Assembly: GCA_964401335.1 (NCBI GenBank)
Contig: CAYNYK010000005.1
Location: forward strand, 15,389 to 79,388
DNA: 64,000 nt
Source of the DNA: JAAYCU01 sp964401335
Lineage (GTDB): Bacteria > Planctomycetota > Phycisphaerae > UBA1845 > PWPN01
Direction of reading: 5' to 3'
Of the stretch, positions 42,607 through 50,396 are shown in pieces. Positions within the stretch are counted from its first letter, which is position 1. Every line of letters begins with the position of its first letter. The notes below the pieces were generated by a model that saw only the letters and a list, made by a program, of their open reading frames with translations, did not search any database and was not told the DNA's origin. Both the position numbers and the translations under genes were made by a program.

Positions 42607-43923
42607 TTACAGGTGCCATGGGGCTCGCATCGGACGGCCGACCATTTGGTTGGCCGCCTCGTCGCCGACTATTTGTTCCTTTTGCGGGTCCCACTTGATC
42701 GGCCGCGCGAGCCGAATCGAGATATTCCCCAAATGGCACACGGTGGCCGACCGATGCCCGATCTCGACGTCGCAGATGCAACGCTTGCGGCTCCGGATGC
42801 AATCAAAAAAATTGTTGTGATGATCTTCGCTGAAATAGACGGTTTTGTCGTTGCGGGTGAATTTGGCCCGCAAGACGGCCGGGTCCGACGCTTCAATCCG
42901 AGTACGGTTCACGAACAGCCAGCCGCTGTCACACTCGAAATGCACGCCGTCCTGAGGGGCCGTTCGGCAAGTCACTTCTACACCGTTGGCATATTTGTAC
43001 TTGATGACAAAGGTGTGCGGCACGTCGTAGGGTCCGTCGGTAAAAAATTCGCCCCGCCCGTCGATCTCGACCGGCCCGGAACCGTCCATGTCCAGGGCCC
43101 ACTGAGCGATATCGTTATGATGCGCGCCCCAATCGGTCAACTTGCCACCGGAATAATCGTAGAACCAGCGAAACGTATGATGCGAGCGAATGGGCATGTA
43201 ATCGACATAAGGCCGCGGGCCTAGCCAGAAGTTCCAATCGAATCCGGCGGGTGGAGTCTGGACCGGCTGCCATTCGCCCGGCCCGACCTGCCCGACACGC
43301 GTTTCGATTTTTTGAATATCGCCGAGTAACCGGTTGCGCATGATTTCGACGGCCAGCCGAAAACGCGGATGCGAGCGTTGCTGGCTGCCGGTTTGAAAGA
43401 CGGTGCCGTAGCGTCGGGCGGCGGCGACGAGGGCTTGGCCTTCCTCGATGGTCAAGGTCAGCGGCTTTTCGCAATAAACATCCTTGCCGGCCTCCATAGC
43501 CGCCAGAGCGGTGAGGGCGTGCCAGTGATCGGGTGTGGCGATCAGGACGGCGTCAATATCCTTCTGCTCCAGCAGCTTGCGGAAATCGTGGTACATCGGC
43601 ACCTTGTGGCCGCGCTTGCGCAGGATGCTGCCGGCGGCCAGGGCCCGACGGTTTTCGTCCAAGTCACAGACCGCGCCGAACTCAACACGGTCGTCACGCA
43701 TGAGCCGATCTTCCAGGTGCCAGCGACGGCCAAGCTCGCCCGTACCAATGACGGCCATCACCACCCGCTCGCTCGGTGGTGGTCCTTTTTTCGTGTCGGT
43801 CATGACCAACGGCGCCGCGTTGCGTGCGTTCCGCGCGCAACCGGCCAAGGTGGACGCTGCCGCCAACCCGGCCGTCGCGGTTCGGACGAAGGGTCGCCGA
43901 TTGTTGGTTGGACGATCACTCAC
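42607..43923 (-). CDS. Exported Gfo/Idh/MocA-family oxidoreductase, paralogue 2
   Basis: The 438-residue protein is similar to its downstream neighbour across the whole length (GTGELGRRWHLED, TPDHWHALTALAAMEAGKDV, EKPLTLTIEEG, LTDWGAHHNDIAQW) and ends with the same GRPMRAPWHL. The signal has twin Arg (NRRPFVRTA) and an overlapping lipobox LAGC, so it may be a Tat-exported lipoprotein. GTG 43923 is chosen since GGGAG is eight bases upstream; an ATG at 43938 has none. Confidence 0.9.
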   Translation of the reverse strand: MSDRPTNNRRPFVRTATAGLAAASTLAGCARNARNAAPLVMTDTKKGPPPSERVVMAVIGTGELGRRWHLEDRLMRDDRVEFGAVCDLDENRRALAAGSILRKRGHKVPMYHDFRKLLEQKDIDAVLIATPDHWHALTALAAMEAGKDVYCEKPLTLTIEEGQALVAAARRYGTVFQTGSQQRSHPRFRLAVEIMRNRLLGDIQKIETRVGQVGPGEWQPVQTPPAGFDWNFWLGPRPYVDYMPIRSHHTFRWFYDYSGGKLTDWGAHHNDIAQWALDMDGSGPVEIDGRGEFFTDGPYDVPHTFVIKYKYANGVEVTCRTAPQDGVHFECDSGWLFVNRTRIEASDPAVLRAKFTRNDKTVYFSEDHHNNFFDCIRSRKRCICDVEIGHRSATVCHLGNISIRLARPIKWDPQKEQIVGDEAANQMVGRPMRAPWHL

Positions 43924-44288
43924 CGTGCAAACTCCCATAGGGTTGGGGTATGGCAACGTTTTCCGCGGTCGGCAATGCGGGGCCGAGCGATAAGCGCACT
44001 TTTCCCGGCCGCCACACCACCGCTTTCTCCCCCCTGGCTCGGGGGTCGGGCATTGTAACCCATCATGGCCCGGCAGAGCAAAACCGCCTGTCCGGCTCCG
44101 GAAAAGAGTGGTGACCGTTCCGGCGGGGCCGCGGCAATTTTTACCGGAATGCGAATTTCTCTTGGGACGCAATTTCTCGCCGGATGTCATTTGCTGAATG
44201 GAGCTATGGCAAGGCGGTGCATTCCAATTGAGAGCATTGCTTCATCAAGATGTTTTCATGGAACAAAACATTTGGGTATAATGAATGT
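43924..44288. other. Divergent intergenic region
   Basis: These 365 bases between the Gfo/Idh/MocA gene and the DUF6883 gene carry no supported reading frame. The right end (44235-44288) is AT-rich and holds a TATAAT box at 44277-44282. I see no repeat. Confidence 0.5.
44253..44282 (+). promoter_or_regulatory. Candidate leaderless promoter of the DUF6883 gene
   Basis: TATAAT (44277-44282) ends six bases before ATG 44289; TTTTCA (44253-44258) is a possible -35 box at an 18-base spacing. No Shine-Dalgarno sequence is present. Confidence 0.55.
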
Positions 44289-44621
44289 ATGAAATTGCCT
44301 GGTGCCGATCTGGCTATTGTCGAGGATCACAAGCTGCGGGAATATGTGCTCAATCCCAACCATCCCGTGGGACGACACCACGCGGCGTTGTTTTCCATGC
44401 TCTTGGGCATCGATTTGAACAACGCACATCTATTAAAGAAAGCCCTCCTCGAAGCCGCAAAAGTTGCCGATGTGGATAAGGAGATAATGACAGGCTACGG
44501 GCGCAAGTATGAGATGCGTTTCACGATGTCCGGGCCGAGTGGGGATAAAACCGTGCGGGCGGTTTGGATCGTTAACGAAGGCAGTGATCGGCCTCGGCTG
44601 GTCACCTGCTTTGTGGAGTGA
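44289..44621 (+). CDS. DUF6883 domain protein
   Basis: The 110-residue protein shows the DUF6883 pattern: KLREYVLNPNHPVGRHHAAL (Tyr-x-Leu-Asn... Lys/Gly) and, at the end, VRAVWIVNEGSDRPRLVTCF. It is followed three bases later by a DUF4926 gene. The two families are found side by side in many bacteria and are thought of as a possible toxin-antitoxin-like pair. The start at 44289 is set by the promoter; an earlier ATG at 44250 would place the start before the -10 box. Confidence 0.82.
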   Translation: MKLPGADLAIVEDHKLREYVLNPNHPVGRHHAALFSMLLGIDLNNAHLLKKALLEAAKVADVDKEIMTGYGRKYEMRFTMSGPSGDKTVRAVWIVNEGSDRPRLVTCFVE

Positions 44622-44624
44622 GCA

Positions 44625-44840
44625 ATGTTGAAAGAACATGATGTGGTAACCGTGACAACGGATGTGCCGGAGGAAAGGTTGTCGGCGGGCGACGTGGGTG
44701 CTATCGTTCACCGCTACCCGGAGAACGATGTCTATGAAGTCGATTTTGTCGATGAGCACGGCCGTGCCCGAGGCGTGGTAACCCTGAGCGGTTCTCAACT
44801 CCTGCGCCTGAACCTGTCATCTCTCCTGACGGCATCCTGA
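44625..44840 (+). CDS. DUF4926 domain protein
   Basis: The 71-residue protein reads MLKEHDVVTVTTDVPEE, then LSAGDVGAIVHRYPENDVYE, then a KOW/SH3-like end VDEHGRARGVVTLSGSQL. This small beta-barrel family commonly lies directly after DUF6883. There are three bases between the stop of DUF6883 and this ATG. Function unknown. Confidence 0.85.
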   Translation: MLKEHDVVTVTTDVPEERLSAGDVGAIVHRYPENDVYEVDFVDEHGRARGVVTLSGSQLLRLNLSSLLTAS

Positions 44841-44903
44841 TCCAACGCCTTTTTATCACGGACAGGGAAGCTTTCGTAGGTCGCCAGCCACCCTGTCACT
44901 CTG

Positions 44904-44940
44904 TCATCGCTCCCCCATCTCGAAACGAGGTGGGCCACCC
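44904..44940 (+). repeat. Hairpin repeat of the GGGCCACC family, copy 2
   Basis: TCATCGCTCCC, then a stem CATCTCG/CGAGGTG with an AAA loop and one G-T type pair, then GGGCCACCC. The flanks match copies at 44971, 48438 and, inverted, 48243. Confidence 0.7.
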
Positions 44941-44953
44941 GACTGAAGATCGG

Positions 44954-45005
44954 CCGGTTACGAAAGTTCATCATCACTCCCCACATCTGAAGACATGGGC
45001 CCCCC
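44954..45005 (+). repeat. Hairpin repeat of the GGGCCACC family, copy 3
   Basis: This 52-base copy aligns with 48421-48473 from CCGGTTACGAAAGTTC to the terminal C run, differing by four G-to-A changes, one missing G and one A/C change. The stem CACATCT/AGACATG has lost pairing in the middle relative to its sister copy. Confidence 0.75.
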
Positions 45006-45010
45006 GACCA

Positions 45011-45214
45011 TCACAACAAGCTCTCATCATTGGGAATCAAAAACCACAAGGCCAGGTAGACCAGAATACCCGGGAAGGCGGCCGAGGCCACCGGGATGAT
45101 GACATAAAGGAGCCGCACGCGGAAGGGAGATATGCCGTAATACTCGGCCAGCCCCCCGCAGACGCCGGCAATCATACGATCATTCCGAGAACGGCGAAGA
45201 TATTGTTGGGCCAT
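45011..45214 (-). CDS. PspC-domain protein
   Basis: The 67-residue protein is a single PspC domain: QYLRRSRNDRMIAGVCGGLA, GISPFRVRLLYVI, and a C-terminal hydrophobic helix (PGILVYLALWFLIP). PspC proteins respond to membrane stress. GGAGG is eight bases before ATG 45214. No other phage-shock gene is nearby. Confidence 0.9.
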   Translation of the reverse strand: MAQQYLRRSRNDRMIAGVCGGLAEYYGISPFRVRLLYVIIPVASAAFPGILVYLALWFLIPNDESLL

Positions 45215-45248
45215 AATGGGTTCCTCCGAAAAAGCGGCTCGTTGATTG

Positions 45249-46157
45249 TTACTTTTTCCGCAATCGGAATTCGACCACACGCTCGTGCGGATCGCTGCAG
45301 TTGCGATGGGCCTTGACGTATTCCCAGCGGCCGGCGTCCTCGAAGATTTGCCGGACGGCCGCGTGCTGATCGTAACCGATCTCCGCCAGCAGCAAACCGC
45401 CATCAGCCAGAACGGCCGGGGCCTCGTTTGCCAGACGACGGTACATGCCCAAACCGTCGCCGCCGGGCGGGACCAGGGCGATTCGCGGCTCATGCTCGCG
45501 CACGTTGGGCGGAAGCGTCGGCCATTGCTGCTCGCTGATATACGGCGGGTTGGTGGCAAGCACATCGAATCCGCCGGGTGGTACCACTTCGGCCGACAGG
45601 GTCACACCGTCGGCCTGGACCAGCCGCATACGATCGCCCACGTCATGCCGCTGCACGTTACCGGCCGTAACGGCCAGAGCGTCCGCGGAGATATCGCTGC
45701 CCACCACCCGGGCGTTGGCCGCGTATTTTGCGATGGCAACACCCACGCAACCGCTACCCGTACCCAGGTCCAAAATGTTCCACTCGCGCAAGGGCTCGGC
45801 CCGGCACAACTCGATTACCCGTTGCACAAGGGCCTCCGTCTCCGGCCGGGGAATCAGGACGGCCGGCGTTACGGTAAATTCCAACGAGTAAAACTCCCGC
45901 TGACCCAGCAGATAAGCGACCGGAGTATGTTCGCCGGCCTGGCGGACCAGTTCGCGAAACGCCGCCCGCTGTTCGTCCGTCGGCTCGGTTTCCCAGCGCG
46001 TGTACAGATCGATCTTCTTGCAGCCGCAGGCGCGGGCCAGAAGCAGTTCGGCCGTCAACCGCCCGCCCTCGACCTGTCGCTCGTTAAACCATTGGGTCGT
46101 CCATTGCAGCAGACGGCCGACGGTCCAGGTGGTTTGTTGTTCTGACGTTTCGGACAT
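45249..46157 (-). CDS. prmC: Release factor glutamine N5-methyltransferase
   Basis: The 302-residue enzyme methylates the Gln of the GGQ motif in peptide chain release factors. It has the PrmC N-terminal helical domain with TPVAYLLGQREFYSLEF and IPRPETEALV, the SAM motif LDLGTGSGCVGVAIAKY and the substrate motif NPPYI. ATG 46157 has a promoter directly upstream and no ribosome-binding site; a start at 46244 would precede this promoter. Confidence 0.95.
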   Translation of the reverse strand: MSETSEQQTTWTVGRLLQWTTQWFNERQVEGGRLTAELLLARACGCKKIDLYTRWETEPTDEQRAAFRELVRQAGEHTPVAYLLGQREFYSLEFTVTPAVLIPRPETEALVQRVIELCRAEPLREWNILDLGTGSGCVGVAIAKYAANARVVGSDISADALAVTAGNVQRHDVGDRMRLVQADGVTLSAEVVPPGGFDVLATNPPYISEQQWPTLPPNVREHEPRIALVPPGGDGLGMYRRLANEAPAVLADGGLLLAEIGYDQHAAVRQIFEDAGRWEYVKAHRNCSDPHERVVEFRLRKK

Positions 46158-46164
46158 AACCGTT

Positions 46165-46194
46165 ACTATACCGAAGAACTCAAAAACCTTGCAA
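46165..46194 (-). promoter_or_regulatory. Candidate leaderless promoter of prmC
   Basis: On the minus strand TTGCAA (46194-46189), an 18-base spacer and TATAGT (46170-46165) are followed after seven bases by ATG 46157. Transcription should therefore start at or next to the start codon. Confidence 0.6.
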
Positions 46195-46488
46195 TAACAC
46201 AGCGTTCTTGCCGCGAACCCGATGTAATCCGCGGAATACGGCATGAGGGAGAGACAGAGAGATGGAGAGAGGGAGAAAAATCAAAGATACCCCATTATTC
46301 TCGAAAGTAGATCCTCATAATTCGTCCCCCATCGCGAAAGTGTATGACATAGGATGCGCAGATACATTGAAAATCATGGAACTTGGTTCTCTCCATCTCT
46401 CTATCACTCCGTCTGCTTCCTTACAATCCCCATCTTTCCTTCGCTGGTGCCGGCTGCGTCGCGTTCTTCTTGATCCGACAACTGGCGG
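46195..46488. other. GA-rich intergenic region with a distant inverted repeat
   Basis: The segment between prmC and the VKOR-DsbA gene is low in complexity. AGAGAGATGGAGAG (46256-46269) recurs in inverted form at 46389-46402, about 120 bases away. No gene is supported. It might be a small degenerate insertion, but no target duplication is apparent. Confidence 0.4.
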
Positions 46489-48114
46489 TCATGGCGCGGC
46501 GGTCTCGGAGTCAGAGTGGTCGTCTTCGGCCTTGTCGACCGGCTTGGTCGCGGAACGCTGGGCTGGCGGCGTCGGCCGTGGTGGTGACATCCGAAGGATC
46601 GATTTCCAGGTATTGACATAACCCGGATTGGGTATCCGTTTGCCATCGATAAACAGAGACGGGGTGCTGTTGACTTTCACGTACTCTAGCTCTTTTTCAT
46701 CGACCTGATCCCGACCAAGGTTGGCCCCTTCTTCAGCATCGCGCTTGATCCGCGCCAAAACTTCATCGCCATTCATCGCGGCAACAAAAGCGTCCGCGTC
46801 AAGACCGATCCGCCGGGCGTATTCGACAAACAAGGCCGTATTCTTTACCCAATCCGCATGATGTTCAAACAACAGGCCGTGCATTTTCCAAAAGGCGTCA
46901 TCGCCGCCGAGCATCATCGCCGCCTCGGCGGCCCGGGCGGCTTGACAGGCTTTCGGATGCAGGTTGAAACTCACGTTCGGATTGCATCCATCGGTACAGA
47001 TCGGCCAGTGCTTGAAAACCACCCGCAGACCCCCGTTTTTCTCGCCTAACGGAACGACAGTATCATAGAACCACTTCTCATATCTGCGACAGGACGGACA
47101 CTGGAAATCGCTGAAGATCACGACCGTATGACGGGCATCGGCCGGCCCGAAGGTCGGACGGCCTTCGATGGGAATATCCACCCGCGGAGCGATCTGCCAG
47201 GCGGTCGCCATGTGCTGCCAGGAACCCTCGTAACGCTGTTTAAGTTTCTGGTATCCCTGCTCGGTCCGGGCAAGATCACTCTCGTATTTTTCCAGACGCT
47301 TGGCGGCCTGCTTGATGGTTTCCTGATCCATTTTAAGCCGTATTTCCACCATGCGGCTTTCGTAGCCGCGCCACAGGTACAGATGGGCAACCGCGAAGGT
47401 CAACAGGATTACCACCGGGGCGACGGCCAGCATCCACCAGTGCGGCCAGTCGCTCACCAATTCGGAAACGCGCATCGCCGCGGAAGATTCAGGGGCGGCC
47501 GGCGCTTCGGGCAGCCGCCTCGGCCAAAGCAGCAGAACGCAGACAAACAGCAACAGGCTGATGACATGGCTGACAAAACACCAAGGGCACCAGTAATCCA
47601 GTTGGGTAAACATCACCACGTCAAGGTAAACACTGACCGCCAGCCCGACGGCGGCCACCAGCACCAACAGCAGATGGACCCACCAACGCGAGGGACTGAC
47701 CTGTCCAACTAACACCAACCACCAGACCACCGCGATAAAATAAAACAGACCCAGTTGAGCGGTCGGAAGAGCGGCGGTCTCCGGTTGGCTGCCCAGCTTG
47801 ATCTCCCCCCACTTGCTGAGGGCCACCTCTTCACAACTGGAGGTTTCAAACGCCTCGCAGACCTGTTCGAGAAGACCTTTTTCCTTTTCAGGCTTTTTGG
47901 CCTGATCGGATGAGGCTTTCGCCGCGTCCGGGCGGGTGGCCGGCGCGGTTGCCGGTTGCGTTGCGGCTTTTCGGGCTTCATCTACCGTTTGCTGGAAACG
48001 CTTGACTTTAATATCGAAGTGCTCGATCGTCAGCGCATAGCTGATCCATACACCGGCCACGCTCAACACGATGGCCAGTATCCATACAATCCATCGCCCC
48101 AATGGTGATCTCAC
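46489..48114 (-). CDS. Fused VKOR and DsbA-like disulfide-forming protein
   Basis: The 541-residue protein combines a vitamin K epoxide reductase-type membrane domain and a thioredoxin-fold oxidase. The VKOR part has the quinone-side pair Cys176/Cys179 (CPWC) and the loop pair Cys86/Cys94; the loop is preceded by an Ala/Thr/Pro/Lys-rich insert (about residues 48-80). A coiled coil (about 255-300) leads to the DsbA-like domain with CPSC (Cys339/Cys342) and the cis-Pro in NSTPSLFIDG. Electrons should pass from substrate to CPSC, loop Cys, CPWC and quinone. GTG 48114 follows GGGAG. Confidence 0.92.
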   Translation of the reverse strand: MRSPLGRWIVWILAIVLSVAGVWISYALTIEHFDIKVKRFQQTVDEARKAATQPATAPATRPDAAKASSDQAKKPEKEKGLLEQVCEAFETSSCEEVALSKWGEIKLGSQPETAALPTAQLGLFYFIAVVWWLVLVGQVSPSRWWVHLLLVLVAAVGLAVSVYLDVVMFTQLDYWCPWCFVSHVISLLLFVCVLLLWPRRLPEAPAAPESSAAMRVSELVSDWPHWWMLAVAPVVILLTFAVAHLYLWRGYESRMVEIRLKMDQETIKQAAKRLEKYESDLARTEQGYQKLKQRYEGSWQHMATAWQIAPRVDIPIEGRPTFGPADARHTVVIFSDFQCPSCRRYEKWFYDTVVPLGEKNGGLRVVFKHWPICTDGCNPNVSFNLHPKACQAARAAEAAMMLGGDDAFWKMHGLLFEHHADWVKNTALFVEYARRIGLDADAFVAAMNGDEVLARIKRDAEEGANLGRDQVDEKELEYVKVNSTPSLFIDGKRIPNPGYVNTWKSILRMSPPRPTPPAQRSATKPVDKAEDDHSDSETAAP

Positions 48115-48242
48115 GCATTTGCTCCCATGCCTAAAGTATTAGCGAATCCTATCAACTTAATCCTGTCTCGACGCGACAGGCCTACCTTCTATGGACTGCG
48201 GTGTCTATGACATCGCTTTTTCTGGATGACGGAGAGGGTGCC

Positions 48243-48280
48243 AGGTGGCCCGCCTCCTCTGGAGGTGGGGGAGCGATGAC
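48243..48280 (-). repeat. Hairpin repeat of the GGGCCACC family, copy 4
   Basis: Read on the minus strand it is TCATCGCTCCC, a stem CACCTCC/GGAGGCG with an AGA loop, then GGGCCACC. The flanks are as in copies 2 and 5, while the stem bases differ and still pair. Confidence 0.7.
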
Positions 48281-48420
48281 CACGCCACGAAACCGAACAT
48301 GCTTCATTCTCCTGGTAACACCATGTTGCTCTGTCGAGATTCCCCTCCCGCGTTACAGGGGAAAGGATTCCCCCATATGTCTGGATGCGAGAAAGGATTC
48401 TCGTACCAGCATAAGGTCGT

Positions 48421-48473
48421 CCGGTTACGAAAGTTCGTCATCGCTCCCGCACGTCTGAAGACGTGGGCCACCC
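48421..48473 (+). repeat. Hairpin repeat of the GGGCCACC family, copy 5
   Basis: CCGGTTACGAAAGTTC, then TCATCGCTCCC, a perfect stem CACGTCT/AGACGTG with a GA loop, then GGGCCACCC. It is the best-preserved member and matches copy 3 over its full length. Confidence 0.75.
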
Positions 48474-48666
48474 AATCCTCATCGCTCTTCGGTCTCACTC
48501 GGCCTTACCACCATAGGTCGCTCAACACATACGCCGCCGCTGGCGGTGCATTCCGTGAATTCATTTCGCCCCCCCCCACTTTCCCAACCAGCTACCGGCC
48601 CCCCCAACTGAGGCGGAGGCGGGCACATTTGCAGGCGAGGCGGTTCCCTTCTAAACTCTACCGGTT

Positions 48667-49449
48667 ATGAGTGCAATCAAAGTCCTTATTCTGCGTACCG
48701 CCGGCACTAACTGCGACGAGGAAACCGCTTATGCCTGGGAACTGGCCGGAGCGGTTACCGCTCGCGTGCATATTCGCGAGCTGATGGATCGCCCCGCCCT
48801 GCTCGGCGATTATGGGATTTTAACCATTCCGGGCGGTTTCAGCTACGGTGACGATATTTCCGCCGGCAAGATACTGGCCGTCCAGTTGGTCCACTACTTA
48901 TCCGACGCTCTGCGGGATTTCGTTGCCGCCGGTAAGCTAATACTGGGGATCTGCAACGGATTTCAGGTATTGATCAAGGCCGGTCTGCTGCCCCGAGCGG
49001 GCGAACAGAACGGCTCACGTCCCGCCATGACCCTGACCCAGAACGACTCCGCCCGTTTCGAGGATCGTTGGATTCACCTGCGTTGTGGGGGAAGGCCAAA
49101 CGCTTTTCTGCCGCCGGATCGGATTCTAGCCATGCCCATCGCCCACGGCGAGGGCAAACTGGTCGCGGCCGACCGGGCCACGCTGGATCGCGTTATCGCC
49201 GGCGGACATGCCGCCCTGACCTACTGCGACGCCCAAGGCCACCCGGGCGGATATCCCATCAATCCCAACGGCAGCGAGGGCGATATCGCCGGGTTGATCG
49301 ACGCTACCGGCCGCATCCTGGGCCTCATGCCCCACCCGGAGCGGCACATCCACGCCACGCAGCACCCGCAATGGACGCGACGAAAGGCCGATCGCGGCGA
49401 TGGCCGTGTTTTATTCGAGACGGCCATCCAAACCGCCCGATCCAATTGA
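48667..49449 (+). CDS. purQ: Phosphoribosylformylglycinamidine synthase, glutaminase subunit
   Basis: The 260-residue protein is a class I glutamine amidotransferase giving ammonia to FGAM synthase in purine synthesis. The catalytic Cys is in LGICNGFQ, the His/Glu pair in MPHPERH, and TAGTNCDEET and PGGFSYGDDISAG are typical of PurQ. It is slightly longer than the usual 225-230 residues. No purL or purS is adjacent. Ends before a strong bidirectional terminator. Confidence 0.95.
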   Translation: MSAIKVLILRTAGTNCDEETAYAWELAGAVTARVHIRELMDRPALLGDYGILTIPGGFSYGDDISAGKILAVQLVHYLSDALRDFVAAGKLILGICNGFQVLIKAGLLPRAGEQNGSRPAMTLTQNDSARFEDRWIHLRCGGRPNAFLPPDRILAMPIAHGEGKLVAADRATLDRVIAGGHAALTYCDAQGHPGGYPINPNGSEGDIAGLIDATGRILGLMPHPERHIHATQHPQWTRRKADRGDGRVLFETAIQTARSN

Positions 49450-49552
49450 TACCGGACACCCTTGCAGGAAAAGCACCGAACAGAGCCGGTCTTCCGTTGC
49501 GGAATGGTCGACCACTGAATGCTGAGCACTGATTGCTGACCGCTGATTGCTA

Positions 49553-49593
49553 TAAAAAAACGAACGCCGATATTCCTCGACGTTCGTCTTTTT
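49553..49593. terminator. Bidirectional rho-independent terminator
   Basis: ACGAACGCCGA (49560-49570) pairs with TCGACGTTCGT (49577-49587) with one mismatch and a TATTCC loop. An A run precedes it and a T run follows, so it works on both strands, ending purQ on the plus strand and the small coiled-coil gene on the minus strand. Confidence 0.88.
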
Positions 49594-49780
49594 GCCTCTG
49601 GACACGCAATGATGTACCACAAGATACTTCCAGAGGTCATGTTGGTCCCGGCAAGCGGGGAGATAGCTTGCGGGAAAGGAATCCTGCCACCGCTTCCGGC
49701 TACCGTCGCGTCCCCCGCAACGAACGTGTTAACCTTTGCGGCGGCTTAACGACCGTCGCGTTTCCGGGCCGAGCATCGGC
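49594..49780. other. Intergenic stretch after the terminator
   Basis: No gene or repeat is recognised here. The stretch before the terminator (49509-49551) is a low-complexity run of CTGA/TGCTGA units like those near 433, 16864 and 17550. Confidence 0.4.
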
Positions 49781-50047
49781 TCACGCTGAGCCGGCATCCT
49801 CCTCCAGCATCTTACGCAAACGCGCGTTCTCGCGGCGCGTGGCTTCCAGATCAAATAACAGATATTTGATGGAGAGGCGCAGAAAATCGATACTTTCGTG
49901 CAGGGTGTTGACCGTCTTTTTCAGCTCGCGATGACGCTGCTTGGTTTCCTCGGCCAGCATGGCCAGCCGCTGACGCTCTTCCTCGGGCAACGTGTCGATT
50001 TCCGCGACCAATTCGCTTAGTTTCTTTTGAAATGTGGTTTCGTCCAT
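49781..50047 (-). CDS. Small coiled-coil protein, 88 residues
   Basis: Nearly the whole protein is heptad-patterned: LSELVAEIDTLPEEERQRLA, then HRELKKTVNTLHESIDFLRL and ENARLRKMLEEDA. GGGGGAGAAG directly before the ATG is a strong ribosome-binding site. The first about 40 residues resemble the N-terminus of small planctomycete proteins annotated as hypothetical. Function unknown. Confidence 0.75.
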   Translation of the reverse strand: MDETTFQKKLSELVAEIDTLPEEERQRLAMLAEETKQRHRELKKTVNTLHESIDFLRLSIKYLLFDLEATRRENARLRKMLEEDAGSA

Positions 50048-50396
50048 GAGCTTCTCCCCCAAAAAAAGTTGTTCATCACACCCCTCAAACCCGTGGCCGA
50101 GTTCGACGGGGTCACAACTGCCGATCCCAGATAAACCTCTTATCCTGCAACCGTGATGCCAGGGCCAACAGCGATATCCAGGCAAGACGAGGTGCCTACA
50201 AAACACTTTGGCGCAAAGGTTTACATCGCGCGGCGGGACATACTCCCCACGAAGGTGCTCACTGCCGCCTGGGACGGTATGTTGTTTTATTTCAACACGC
50301 GAACATTGTTCGCAGGCGACAATACATACAAGTTTTTGGCCTACATAAAGTTATGTTGCTCGTAAAAAGTCAACTCCGATAACTTTTCCTAGGCCA
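50048..50396. other. Intergenic stretch between coiled-coil and nagB genes
   Basis: No convincing gene in 349 bases; a 70-codon frame at 50153-50365 lacks a ribosome-binding site and gene-like codon use. No clear terminator for nagB was found; only a weak AAAAGT/ACTTTT pair near 50366-50390. Confidence 0.4.

Larger units (their letters stand above)
48115..48666. other. Long intergenic region with hairpin repeats before purQ
   Basis: No supported gene lies in these 552 bases. It contains hairpin-repeat copies 4 (48243-48280, inverted) and 5 (48421-48473). The bases before purQ lack a Shine-Dalgarno sequence; TAAACT at about 48653-48658 may be its -10 box. Confidence 0.5.

Noticed and set aside
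46256..46402. Insertion element suggested by a 14-bp inverted repeat
   Set aside because: The repeats are low-complexity GA sequence, no target duplication or transposase is present.
48245..48670. Plus-strand frame of 141 codons before purQ
   Set aside because: It runs through two hairpin repeats and has no gene-like codon use; it is an artefact of the repeats.
50153..50365. Plus-strand frame of 70 codons
   Set aside because: No ribosome-binding site, AT-rich codon use unlike the neighbours, no homology recalled.
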